From positions 18,194,450-18,258,449 of the forward strand of contig NC_092648.1 in the NCBI RefSeq assembly GCF_032118995.1: a DNA stretch of 64,000 nt, read 5' to 3'. This document shows, piece after piece, positions 10,052-27,500 of this stretch. The notes beneath the pieces are model-generated. The model had not been told where the DNA came from and ran no database searches. It was given only the letters and a program-made list of their open reading frames with translations. A program made the position numbers and the translations under genes. This stretch comes from Asterias amurensis. Its lineage: Eukaryota; Echinodermata; Asteroidea; Forcipulatida; Asteriidae. How positions within the stretch are numbered: position 1 is the stretch's first letter; every line of letters starts with the position of its first letter.

Positions 10052-13000
10052 ATGAAGCTGTTTATGTTGTGCATGTGTGTAGCCTTCGCTCAAGGCGGCC
10101 TGGCTCCACTTCAAATGGCCAAAGAGCGCGGTTTACCAGACAGATACATTGTTCAACTGAAGGTACAGTCCAGTCGGTAGTTTAAAACGTGCTTTACACA
10201 TAACATAGTCTCACAAGTTGCACGTTGGATGTAGTATAGTTTCAATTGAAATCAAGAGCAAGTTGTTATTTTTTTGTTCTTGTTGCAATTTAGTTTTTAC
10301 TTTTCATATTATCACAAATAAATAATAGCTCAGCACAAAACGGTTGAATGCCAAGCGTGTGAGATGCCTCGTTTGAAACAAAATTCCTGTTCAACTACGG
10401 CTGATTTACGTTAACACAGCATTGTTGTGACGGGTCCAGTTTAAGGATCTATAGTCTACAAGAAAAATCACCGTAAAACCACCGTGTTTTTTTTTCCCTC
10501 CCATAATTTCTCTGACATGGTACTAACTTTTTCATTGCAGGATGTAGCCGATGTGGATCAAGTGGCGGATGAGTTGGAGGGTTACTTCACTCAGATGCGA
10601 ACCCCGATTGGTAAAATAAACAAGATCCGCCTGGTCATGCGCGCCCTCACTCTCAGAATCCCACCACATCTAGTCAACTATGTAAGTTAATGGGGCCATG
10701 TCACACGAGGCAATTTACAGGCAACCAGTTCCAGGCAACCAGTTCCAGGCAACCAGTTCCAGGCAACCAGTTCCAGGCAATCTCCAAGAAGAATGGCATC
10801 CACATATGAATTATCAAATATTTTTCTTGGAGATCGTAAAGGCCGGTTTATAGTCGGTCGCGCGATGGTCGCGCGACGGAAATCTTGCGCGCAATCCTAA
10901 GACTGAGGCCTAAAAACCGTGTCTTTTTATGATCGCGCGTCAAGATTTCCGACGCCCGACCATCGCGCGACCGACTATAACTCGGCCTTAAGACATTGTT
11001 TGGATAATTACCAATGCTTAACCAAAGTGGTCATGTATCATGCACTGCCTTCAAGTTGCAAGGTAAAATTGCCTCGTGTGACCCTGAAAAGTTTCATTTG
11101 CGAATCAGCTGCTCATACCGAGAGCTTAAGCTCTGCTTTAGTCTCTCGCAATCACCAGTTGAACCCGTTCTTTTGTACTTGCGCACAATTATGTTGTTGA
11201 TCTTGATTATAACCGTGTCTTAAAAAACGTGTAGGAAAAGGGCCTCATTATGTTGCAACTGTAATTTTAACATTTCATAATGATTGTGGTAAACGAACGG
11301 GCTGACATATTCAAATTAGTCAAAGATGTTCATGAATGTGCATCTTGTTTCACTTCAGTTAAGGCAGTATACAGGATAGTTATCACAAAGAACACTATAT
11401 AATGTATTTAATGAAAGAGCATATTTTTTAGTATACTCCTAAGGTTATACTCCCAAGGGAGCTGAGAAACATTAAAAGGGATGTTAATGGCCCTATGACC
11501 AGGGCACCAATGTAAAGCGCATTGATACGGTTATTGTGAAATGCGCTATATAAGAGTTATTATTATTTTTATTATTTATTTATAAAGGTCATTAATATGA
11601 CTGTGAATGAATGAAAAAATAAATAAAATGACGTACTGTCCCCTCCTACTGGCAGGTCCGTTCCCTGGATGCCGTTGAGTTTGTTGAACAGGACAGTCTT
11701 GGTCATACTCAAGGCAAACAGACTGGAGCTACGTGGGGCTTAGATCGAGTTGATCAGCGTAATTTACCATTAGACAACACTTTCAAATATCCCGATGACT
11801 GTAAGTAAAACTCATGCTATTGATAAATTCGAATTACAGTGAATCACAACGGCCGGGAGAGGGCCAAGAGAATGGTTGGTGGCAGCACGCGTCTATGTTG
11901 TACTAACGGGGCAAAATGTGTATGATCATAATGATGCAGGTCACAAATTGTACATGTGACGTGGAATTTTGGCTGGTATCCTCATGTTGGTGTGTTTAGC
12001 TAATTTTTGCGCTTATGCAGTTCTATAAAATTGGGCACCTTTATTGAATAACATGTTGTACACTAATGTGCCACGTTTTGCAATGGTATAACGGGGGGGG
12101 GGACACTACTGTGCAGTTACATTTACATTCATTGAGTGTCCTCTTTGTGTTCGTTTGTGAATTACCTTTAGGTCCCTCTTGAATGAGTATTACGGATGGC
12201 CATTAATGCAAAGTTGCGTTTTTACGTGGAAATGTTTCTCCAAAGGCAGGAACAATGCAAGACGCGTTATTTCTTCAGAAAGACTATTTTCTATGTCCAC
12301 AAGTTCTATAATTCTACAAAACTTAATATTTATTTCAACGGAAAGACGTCATGAGGAGACTGCACTGTAGAACAGTCAGTAAAAAGGTACAATCAATTGT
12401 ATTAATAATATTGTACTTTACTTAAACAATCAAAAGTACTTGTAAAATAACACATAGAGTCTTAAAATTTTGTTTTGCAGTTCAGGGCAATGGTGTGAAT
12501 GTGTATGTGTTGGACACCGGCGTTAACATCAAACACAGCGAGTTCGGGACCCGCGCCCATATGTTGTACGGCGCCACAGACAACAACGGTCACGGCACTC
12601 ATTGCTCTGGAACTGTGGGCGGTGCGACATATGGATTAGCCCGCCAATCAACCATTCAGAGCGTCAAGGTGTGCGATCCAGGCTGTCCCGTCAGTGTCTT
12701 TGTGGCTGGTACGTTCTCTAGTCGATTCTTTGTTTTTATTTCAAGCAACGACTACAAATCGTTTTCAAATTTGAACCTTTTGAACTTGAGTGAAAAATTA
12801 AATAGCCTTAATTCGATAACAGTTTTGCACCAATGTCAAAAAATCAAGAGTTACTTTACCATGTTAGGATGTAATAGGCATTGCATGATTAGGTATCAAT
12901 GTAGGATTGGTTTGCGGTGACACCATGTCATCTACTTGCTGGGTAGATTATGTTCTTTTAAGAATGACTTGTCATATTTTACTACGCGGAGTATACATTT

Positions 13001-14949
13001 TCAGAATTCGGGAGACTTATCAGTTTTGGAAAAATGGTCCTAATATTTAACTTGTTTATTTTAATACTTATTGATATCAACGTTTCGACTGGCTTGCTCT
13101 AGTCATCGTCCAGAATTCCGATACCAGTCTACCCCGTGGTTCTAGCATATAAAAGCAAGACAAGTTCTCAAAAGACCATAATCTACTCAACAATTATAAT
13201 TAACACATACTAAATACAGCCTTTTGACCGCTTGCATAAACCGCGTTTTGGTGCCCCCCCCCCCCCCTCCCCATTACAGGTTGTGATAGTGTCAAGGCCC
13301 ACAATCAGAGTCCAAAGGGAGTGGTCTCAGTGTCACTCCGGTTCCCAGCCTCTAAATCTGTTGACAGTGCTGTGACTGCTCTTTGGAATGCCGGCTATGT
13401 AGTGTCCGTTGCTGCTGGTAATGATGACACCGACTCATGCAATAGCTCGCCATCAAGATCCGCAAACGTAAGTTTGTCTGTACAGTTCCCAAAGACCTGT
13501 ACAATGTTACCACTTAATACTGGTTTCTGTGTTTGGTTGCCAATAGCCACAGTCCACAACGACTTGTGGAACAAAGAAAGGGTTTTTCAAATGTAGAAGC
13601 ATTCAAAGCAAAATACGTACTGCTCAAACGGGGGAAGAATCAAACAGGGTACTACTACCCTCTACGCCTCACTTTGTTAAATGTCAGTTTAAAATGAGTT
13701 TTAAGGGTTGGGGAAAGATGAGGGTAATGCCGCGGTTTCCTTGTGCCCTACTGCATTCCACGTTTGCTTTTATTTTGTTTTGAAATCGGTTACAATGATT
13801 TACTTTTGCTGATTCGACAGACAATCACCGTTGGGGCAACAGATAACAAGGACGCAAGAGCTTACTTCTCCAACTACGGTACTTGTCTTGACCTCTTTGC
13901 TCCCGGCGTAGACGTCTTAAGCGCCAGCTACGCATCCAACACTGGCACTACTACCATGTCCGGAACATCCATGGCTTGCCCCCACGTATCAGGTCAAGTG
14001 CTCGTCTGTTTGCATTAAAATGCCTAACATTTCAGAGTTTTTTTACTGGACAAAACATTGGTGGCCCGTTTTTGACCTAAAAGTTTATAAAATACTACTA
14101 ATATTATTGCATTTGAAAAGATATCCTGATATTTCCCGGAGGTATAATATTGCAAAGGCACAAACAAATTATTAACGATAATTATCAAGGTTGGCTGGTG
14201 CACATAAATCAGCTAGAATAGGGAAACCAATCAAATTACAATTCCAAATGTACGGTACGTGATGTCGATCCATCAGAGCGAGAGTGCACCGTGACAAAGG
14301 CTAGAAAATTTGAGCTTAATTGCTCTTTAAGGCAACAAGAAATTACTTTACAAACGTAACACATGACGTCATTTTTTATTTATATTTAGGAGCCGCAGCC
14401 CTTTATGTAAGTAAAGACAACACCGAAACGCCGCAACAGATCAAAACTAGAATGTTGAGCGACTCCACGCTTAATAAAGTTACTGATGCGAAGGGAAGTC
14501 CAAACAAACTACTGTACATCGGAAATGTAAGTACACAACGTAAAAAAATTTTTAAAAAGTGTACAACTCAAGATGTTGCTGCTGTAGATTATAAGTTACT
14601 GTGTTTTGTTTGTTTTGAGGGCCGTAGTTTGCAGATAGCAGTCTGAAAAGAATCAGTGTTTATGGCAACCATTTGGACCCCGAAGAGCCTGAACAATGTT
14701 TAATTCACTCAACAATTTAAAATGTTTGTTTTTTTACAACAAAAAAGATAACAGTTTGAACTTTTAAAAAGATCAATATCTATCCACATTAAATAAATAT
14801 TTAAAACAAATTTCAGATTTATGTATCATGTGAGAAGATGACAAATACATTACATTCTATGTTCTGAACAGGTTATAGTTGAATATCTCTGACATAACAT
14901 GTATTTACTATTTTCCCGCTGTTCTTGTTTTTTTTAATTACAGATTTAA
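10052..14949 (+). CDS. Secreted subtilisin-like serine protease (S8, proteinase K type), gene B
   Basis: Eight coding exons: 10052-10162, 10541-10681, 11656-11800, 12481-12708, 13280-13467, 13821-13992, 14390-14526 and 14944-14949, with the stop at 14947. All junctions have GT-AG sites and keep phase; the product is 375 codons. The order is signal peptide ([15 protein letters not shown]), I9 propeptide, then S8 catalytic domain. Active-site elements seen: Asp in VLDTGVN, His in [10 protein letters not shown], Asn in VAAGND, Ser in [13 protein letters not shown]. It is two residues shorter than A and C in the loop after SVKVCD. The Cys right after the catalytic His matches the Cys typical of the proteinase K subfamily. 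A polyA signal sits at 15083. This is the cleanest of the three copies and likely the reference functional gene; the substrate is unknown and a digestive role is inferred. Confidence 0.94.
10719..10780 (+). repeat. 14-bp tandem repeat in protease B intron 2
   Basis: About four direct copies of CAGGCAACCAGTTC. Gene C has a single degenerate unit and gene A one unit at the same place, so the expansion is private to B. Confidence 0.85.
10840..10988. mobile_element. CpG-rich foldback MITE with TAA target duplication in protease B intron 2
   Basis: A 149-bp palindrome with ends AGGCCG(G/A)(T/G)TTATAGTCGG in inverted orientation, rich in CGCG. Flanking TAA occurs at 10837-10839 and 10989-10991. 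Gene C has the uninterrupted site (GATCGTAAGACATTG at about 18416-18430), which confirms a 3-bp duplication. TAA/TWA targets are typical of PIF/Harbinger elements; the family assignment is inference. Confidence 0.8.
11440..11585 (+). repeat. SINE 3' part in protease B intron 2
   Basis: Contains GGGAGCTGAG, GGGCACCAATGTAAAGCGC, then GCGCTATATAAGAG and an ATT-repeat tail. The same body is found on the minus strand at 23618-23964 and 29612-29970, where a tRNA-like head is joined to it. Confidence 0.65.
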
Positions 14950-15082
14950 GTCATCACATCGTTGAACAACTCGGAGTAGTTTTCAACACCGAATGGACCG
15001 GAGCAGTTAGCAACGATTTACACTTACAAGATGAATTTACTTAAATTAAATAATCATTTGTTGTTTTAAGTGTGTCACATAC

Positions 15083-15088
15083 AATAAA
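15083..15088 (+). promoter_or_regulatory. PolyA signal AATAAA of protease gene B
   Basis: AATAAA 134 bp after the stop codon of gene B. The matching sequences in genes A and C are altered. Confidence 0.6.
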
Positions 15089-15089
15089 T

Positions 15090-17383
15090 ATCAGCACGCT
15101 GTACACTTACAAAGAGCCCTTTCAAAAACTGTACCAGTAAACAAAAAAGACTGACTTTAGATAAGGGTGATGCTGCCCTCTAACGAAATTGTGTACTTTT
15201 AGATCCGGAAGCCAATTATGTTAACTTAAAAACATTGATCAGGAATTTCTGTTCCCAGTTGATTAAAATAAATATAAAAGACAGAATGTTTGCCTTGCGT
15301 TAATTCGTTGAGTCGTTTACAAATCCCAATTGGACACAGTCTACATCAGAACACACGGTATAACCAGCATCTTTGCAAACAAAATGTGGGTATCCATAAC
15401 GTCTCTGTTTATGTGCATGTGTAAGGATACCAGTTTCCCCTCCTTTGTGACCCCGACAAAGGTGAAATGATTTAATTTAGGCAATGCTTGAGAAAACACA
15501 AGTTATTCAAAGTCTTAAACTAGTCAAATTGGTCTTTCCTCATTTCTTGGTTGTAAAATTTAAATGAGGCAATTAATCGTGCACAAAAATACCTGAGCAA
15601 AACTTGAATCAATATTCTGTGCGGAACGTTTACTCTTATTCTCGCAAACGAGTAAAACGTTGAGCAAATTCTGACAGTTATAAATTTTAAAATATCTAAA
15701 AAAGTATCACAACAAATATTTATGCATTAAACTTGTATGGCTATTACTTTCAATCGCTAACTCGATGATGTATGAGAAACATGACACAAAAACTGCTGTC
15801 TTAATTTTGTCTTATCTTTACACTTTACACTGTAAGCGCAAAATCACAAAAGTGTTCTACATAAACGCAGCTGGCGCTATCCATAAGTTTTAAGGATGAG
15901 CGACAATTACAATAATGTCTACAAACACATCGTCAGACTGATTAGAGATAAATGTTGATACATCAGGAGAAAAACAACTTTCAAAACTCGGCCAGAGATA
16001 ACATCAAATTGTGACCTAAAACTCTCTTTCCTTTGTTTGCCTTAACCAAAATATAGAGCCATATTCTTTCAAAGCTATGCAGCACAAGTTGTATAATTTT
16101 CGCGTGAAACTTAAACAACCATGGTGCCCTTTTTTGCTTGAAAATTAAAATACAAAATTGCCAAAAACATTGATACAATTGAAATATATGTCTTCATATA
16201 AATCAAATAAAATACCGTTCGGACAACTGCCCTCTATAAAGTTAACCTCTCTGTATCGCAAACTCTTGGGAGCGCACTAGAATTATGGCAAACATCCCGA
16301 TTTGTCAAAACACCTTTAAGGGTATCCACCGAACTAAATATACTCCCATAGCATACAGTGCACAATTTTAAAGTTGTATCCTCTACTCAATTGTATAATA
16401 TGGAGACCCCAAAGGCCCGTCGACACCACCGGTGTTATTTTTAAAATAATTTTGGCTGCGAAGTTTGCAAATTTTAAATAAACCACTAATATTCCGCTCT
16501 CGGGGAAAAAGGCTTAGGGGATCACCTCAGGCATCTGCGGTTCACGCCTCCTCGTAGAATGCGCGTGCACGTGGTACCATCTGTCCTCGCCAAAGATAGT
16601 ATGGTCCTTGCCTAATGATATCAACAAAACCGATGCCCAAAGAAAACAGTTGGTACAAGCACGCACAACTTTTACACAACAAACGTGTTTTTTTTGGGTG
16701 CAATGTCACAAAATATTCTTCTTTGTTTTGTAGCTTCTGACAAATAAAACTTCAGCGAAGTTACATTAACACTTGGTGCTCCAAAAAGGTTACAGTTTTA
16801 GTGAAAACAACGACAACGGTTTATGTTATGTCAGTCCATTGTGTACATTATGGGTTTAAAAAACAGCTATCAGTGATGGGCCAATTTTATTGTCTATTGG
16901 GGCCTTTTAGCTGCAAGCTAATATAATAAAGCGATGTATAAACCTGTGCAAGATGATATTTGCAATATTTATTTAGGGATACCAGAGAACAGGTTGGGTC
17001 GTATTTTAGTTATTTCTAGTAAGCTCAATTCTAATGGGGAGTCCAAATTAATTATAGGATTTGTAATATAGAGCGCCACCAAGCGCTTTTACCGGAGAGG
17101 TGGTGTTCAAAAAGCACAGTGAATAATATTATTAGTAAGAGTCGAGATTTTGAGAAAAGCAATTTGAATCTTAGCCCGGCCAGAAACGCACTGGGGGTTA
17201 ACCCTGTTTGAAGCTTATTTTCAAAATGTTTTCCATCTTGCGAATTCTTTTATATCGGCGTTAGCCAATAAAACGTTTGTCATATCTTTTAAAGCGAAAA
17301 TAAAAGTTAGGAAAATAAAGGGTCTTTTTCTGATAACATCGTGTTGTTATGACAGGTCATTGTGAGGACCCTTTGTCTAGTTA
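15090..17383. other. Intergenic DNA between protease genes B and C
   Basis: No gene is seen. The left part to about 16100 is 3' flank of gene B, matching that of gene C (22200-23050). The right part from about 16550 is the C-side upstream flank, related in inverted orientation to 9180-9430 beside gene A. The stretch between (about 16100-16550) is AT-rich and has no feature I can name. Confidence 0.55.
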
Positions 17384-17465
17384 GATAAAGTCATTGATTT
17401 CAAGGCGATTATCACAGAAAGGAACAGCTGCATTTTGAACATGCGATGCAGAAAATGCTATAAAA
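17384..17465 (+). promoter_or_regulatory. Core promoter of protease gene C
   Basis: GATAA at 17384-17388, TTATC at 17409-17413, CAGCTG at 17425-17430 and TATAAAA at 17459-17465, with the start codon at 17538. The arrangement is the same as in gene B, so the promoter looks conserved although the transcript may be damaged. Confidence 0.65.
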
Positions 17466-17537
17466 TACCGAGTCCTTAAATGAGCAACCACTTGACGGTA
17501 ATTAGTCTTCACCCGGTGGTACTGTCAAATATCTACG

Positions 17538-22121
<4,584 letters not shown>

Positions 22122-23600
22122 GTCATCACATCGTTGAACAACTCGGAGTGGTTTTCAACACCGTATGGACCAGAGCAGTTACCAGCGATTTTCACTTATT
22201 ACTTACTTAAATGCATTAACTGAAATATCTCAACATGATGTAGGTTTCAGTAAAAAGTTTAACTGTCCTTAAAACAAAATTGTGTACCTTTTATCCGAAA
22301 GCATGTAGCCTATACTTAATATAAAAAAGGAAAAATGCAGATTCGTGAAAATTTCTTCGTCTGAAGTAACCCATTTGATTAAAATCTATATTGAAGACAA
22401 CAATGTTTTGCTTTGCACCATTTCTTTGAGTCGTTTACAAATCACAGTTGGACACTGTGTAAATATTTATACCAGTTTTCCTCTTGTGACCCCGACAAAG
22501 GTAAAATTATTGTTCAATTTTTGGAAAGTATCCATTGTCTTAAACTGACTTAGATACGGCTTAAATTAGTCAAAGTGGTCGCAGTTCTTATTTGATTGTA
22601 AGCAAAAGTCGTAAAGCAGTAGCTGTAGCTACTATCGTGGACAAAAATATATGAGCGAAACGTGAATTGTTTCTGCGTGAAATGATATTCCTCTCGCAAA
22701 CGAGTATGTCGATGCAAATTATACAGTTATATATTTCAGAATTTTATTTATTCGGTTGTAACGTTCAACATTACTTTACACTATCCTGATTGTGTATGGG
22801 AAATATGACAAACAATTGCTGTTATTATCTTGTCTTATCTTTACACTTTACCCAGTAGGCGCAAAATCACTCAAAATATTCTATATAAACGCAGCCGGCG
22901 CTATTCCATAACTTTTCAGGAGCGATAATAACAATAATGTCTACAGACACATTGTCAAACTGCATAGAGATAAGTTTTGATACGTCAGGAGAAAACAAAA
23001 CTTTCAACACTCGGCCAAAGATAAAACCAAATTGTGAAAAAAAGCCTCACCTTCCTTAGTTTGCCTTAGCAAAATAGGATGTAGGTCTAAACATTTTCAA
23101 TTATAACTAAAATTATGCATCGCCCTATTATTGTCAATGACAAGCAACATCTGAATGGTCGCATGAACGAGGCTACCGAAAACTGGTAGGCCTTTATGAG
23201 CCAAAGGTTTCTATTAGTTCTTTATTACTGGACTTGCAGATAAAAGGTATGTATTTTATACAATGACTCCTGCCACTACTCTCCTCGAACCAGTCTCATA
23301 CAGTTATTTTTATGTCCGCTAATAAGGCCGGCCTCTTGATATTAAAGGGAGCCACCAAGAGTACCACCAAGAACTTGCTTTGACATCATTGTTTTTCTCT
23401 ATTGTTTTGAAGATGTTAAAGCTCTGAAAATCTCAGTTAATTTAATGACTTTATCCACAAACGCATTGGTAATTTACATCACTGTATAGAGACATATCCT
23501 GTTCTTTCCTGTGTATCTGTAACATCCTTCCAGATATCAATATATACACACATCAATAAATATTATCCAAGATCCCAACTCAAAGAAAGCAAAGCTTTGG
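22122..23600. other. 3' flank of protease gene C
   Basis: No gene is seen. About 22122-23050 is homologous to the 3' flank of gene B; homology fades after about 23050. The rest, up to the SINE at 23618, is AT-rich without recognisable coding signal. Confidence 0.5.
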
Positions 23601-23617
23601 AGCAGGGAATAGATTGC

Positions 23618-23964
23618 TTTATCATAATAACAATATAAATACACTAGTTCTTACATGTATGGGTTTACATTAGTGCCCTGGGCATTGGTCCAATAATCAT
23701 CATTTAACCTTTCTCAGCTCCCTGGGGAGTATACAGCCCTGAGTTGCCGTATGGCGCTAGCAGCTTTTTCATACACAATATCAACCTCTACCTTCGAAGA
23801 TACCCATTTATACCCTCGGGTAAGGAGAAGCAATTATAGCAAAGCATCTTGCTCAAGAACAAAAGTGGCTAGTGCCATGCCTTGGTTTCAAACCCACACT
23901 CGGATGTGATTTGAACCACCAGAACTTGAACTTGATGCTCTTAACCACTAGGCCATGACACCCT
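23618..23964 (-). repeat. tRNA-headed SINE
   Basis: On the minus strand, a tRNA-like head with box A TGGCCTAGTGG and box B GGTTCAAATCA near 23900-23964, followed by a body with GGGAGCTGAG and GGGCACTAATGTAAAC and an AT-rich tail. Related copies: 11440-11585 (body), 24655-24835 (head), 29612-29970 (body). Confidence 0.7.
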
Positions 23965-24515
23965 ACACAGTCTGCCATTCACATGTTTAAGATATCTACC
24001 ATAGAACGAGAAAAGTCATGTATTTGAATCTTACTAAAGAGGTATCTTTTTAACTTGATCTGAACAGCATCGATAAACAGTGTTCTTGGCAAGTAGCTTT
24101 AAAAGATCTAGCCTTTCAGACATCTGCTGTACAACCCCATGATGTCTGTGGAGTTTTTTTCACAATAAAGGATCGAAAGGTGGCGACTAAATGATGCTTC
24201 ATTCAACAGTTACATAACTTGTCTCATGTTCTTATCTTGACCACCATTCCTTGCCCCGTGCCGGTAAAAGGTTTCCCTCACACACACAAGCAGGGATTTC
24301 TTTTCAGGGTCTTGCAAACTTAAAGAAGACTGACAGTCAAAAGGCTACAACTTCATCTCCTCAACGTCAGCTGCTTTTTGTTCATCCATCGAAGAAATTC
24401 TCAAAATACTTTTGAAAGACATGTTTTCCCATCATGCCAATTCCTCGGCCTGCTGAGAGTTTGCTCATCTTAATCGTCTTAAACGTCTTGTTTTAGAGTC
24501 TCTCTTTCAGCTTGA

Positions 24516-27500
24516 CTAACTTCTGTCTAGGAAGACTTTATCTTTAGTGAGAGTGGTGAGCAAGTCTGTTGAAATCGACCTGAAAAAAAGACAAATTGAA
24601 CTCATTAGAAACATACAAAATGCACTGATATTGCTCTCCAGAACCACCTCTTTTACATGCATTGCACAACACACAAGACCTTTACACCCCCATCCAAAGG
24701 GCACGGCAATAATGACTTAGTGTCTTGCTTAAGGAAACAATTGCCACATATGAGATTTGAACCCACACTCTGCTGATTAGAAACAACGAAGCTAGAGTCT
24801 GGTGCTCTGAACAGCTTGGCCATGACACACCACTTAGTTGTAAATCTACACATTATTACCCACAAGGGAAATCACCATACCCAAAAAAGTGTATGGTGAC
24901 TTTAGTGTTGTTACCTCTTAAAACATCATTTGAAAATGGAAACCTGACAATACAGCAGTCCACAAAAAGTAACAACTTACCTGAGTGCATAGTTTGGAAC
25001 AGCAACTGAACAAAGTACAAACAGTTGATACATGTCCGAATGGATGGCGTAACATTTGTGGTCTTTTGCGTGCATATACGTCTCTTTTACCATATGAGTA
25101 AACGTGGCTGGAATGTCTCCCGATGGATCTTGAAAGATAGCAAATATGCTGGGAGTAAGTTATTGTTGTGTCTATGAGAATGGCACTCAATGAGTTTAGC
25201 CGAATAAATAATTGCTAAAGGTATTTTATTAGCTAATTTATATATATTGTTTTCATATATTGTATGCTACTGCGCCAGGAGCGTCACTGGGTGACGGACA
25301 TGTGCGCTATATAAGAAGCCACAGTTATTATTAATTATTATTATTATTAAATTTATTTATTTATCTATTGACAGCTGTAAACTGCTACTAACAGTACCAG
25401 GTATCATCAAATAAGAAATAAGAAAGCATAAACAGCATTAAATAAGCTAATATTTAAACACTTAAGAGAACCATAAATCGTAAAACAAAAAGAAATAACA
25501 AATATAAATACACATGTTAATAATTCAACAAAATGCAAATCATAATTCAAATGTCTTAAACACATGAAAATGAAGATCCACATCAATAATCAGGAAAGAA
25601 AAACAAAGTAAGCATGAAACAATAAAGAATTATGTAAAATGGGGAGAAAACAAGCAAATCAGCAAGCAGACATCTACAAATATCACTTCAGAAGAAAATG
25701 TACATAGAAGAAGTTACAAACACATCACACATCCCCTGGAGTCGGTTGTAGGCAGACGAGATTCTTGAAACAAAGCCTTATTTGGTCATCTCAACACGAC
25801 TCCAGGGAACATGCAAAGTAGTCTAATGTGACGCTGAGGAACATGTGTACAGTAAGAGTTGGCAGCAGTTAAATTGAAGTGGTTGTGATTGTGTAAACAC
25901 AGAAACAAACAATCATTAACCATTCTTCTTTTATGAACAACAGTTTTAACCTTTGATACAGCTGTATTAGTGGGAATAATGGTGTTCTTATTAGAATCCT
26001 CACTAAACAAAAAAAGTAAATGAAAATGGAATTAAAAACAACAGTACAGTGTTCAAAAAGAGGCATGATACTGTTGCAGTAAAAAGAACCCCAAAACTGT
26101 TAATTCTTGAAAACCAACCATTCGTTTTGGTCTTCTTGACTTTGTAATTGACATGATACACAGAATTAAGTTTACAATCAATAAAAATACCAGGGTTCTT
26201 TTGTACATTGACAGATTGATTAAGACAATAGGCTGTAACACAATGATCATTCACATAGTAATTTAAAAGGGAGGGATTCTTTTAGAAAAGCCGAACAAAA
26301 CTGGTCCCTCTTTTACACAACTCTTCCCATACAAAGCTCTGCTCTCACCTTTTCTTTGTGGACTATGGCATGCTGGGAAAAGTGTTCCTACTGTGTTCCT
26401 GTAGAACGAGTTCAGGACCTGTCTTCTGCGAGTGTGTGTCAAAGGTCGTCTGTCTGCCGCACTACCTTCTTGTATGGGTAATCGACAGCTTGACAGACAC
26501 TTGTGCTGGTCAGTATTTACAATCAGAAACCTAATAGGATACAGGAAAATACAGATATGAATAATAATAATAACTGTACTTGTAAAGCACCAAAATGCCA
26601 AAGGATACAAGGCGCTGAAGGAAGTAGGAGAACAAGTCAGAACACAGACAAGACAACCAGCTATGAAGAGGGGGAAAAGGTGGGTTTTGAGAGCACATTT
26701 GAAGGCTGGGACACTGTTGGAGTTTCTGACACTTTTCTGACACTATGTGTAGGTGGCAGCAGACTTTACTATGTACAATTCAAGGTTGAATGCCAAGAAT
26801 TATACAAACAATAAAAGTTACTCAGAATGTCTGCTACAAGCTTCTTAATCTCTTACTCATCTACTGTCTGTTTTTAAACAAAATAAAAGGTCAATCCTGA
26901 AATTGAAATAAACAGTAATCAGTGAAGAGGATTTCTATGGGGGACCATTTGTATAAAGGAAGAATATAAAAGTATTGGTTACTAACCAGCAATACATTTC
27001 ATGCATGCAGACAATGCATCATAAAATTTAAAACAAAGTATTTAAAACAAGAGAAGTTATCAATTGAAATGAAATGGGCAAAATTCAAACACACTAATAA
27101 AGACCTTGGCTATTCCAAAGTACTTAAACTAATCAATACACAGGAGGACAAAACACAGATATTATTGATCCAATGACAACATGAATTCAGAGGGGAGAGG
27201 TTACCACCATAATGCATCCCCAGCAAGATCTTCAGCATATGGCCCTTCAAATATTTCAAAATATAAAAACAGTGGTGAACAGTAACAATGAACATGACAA
27301 GAGGGGAGAGGTTACCAGTACATGCACCCTTCATCAGACACTCAGCATCTGACATTTACAATTATCAATTACAGGCAAATTTAATTATGCATGCATTTAA
27401 AACACACCTCATGGCCATTGTACATGTACATTTAAAACTGCAGACACCAACATAAATGCAATGGTAAAAATACACAAAGAACAAGAAGTAGAGAGATAGC

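Noticed and set aside
10719-10780. Regularly spaced 14-bp repeats in protease B as a CRISPR-like array
   Set aside because: The units are contiguous with no spacers and lie in an intron of an animal gene.
25786-26262. Several overlapping open frames on minus in FUZ intron 8
   Set aside because: No recognisable domain, AT-rich composition, and no splice sites linking them to FUZ.
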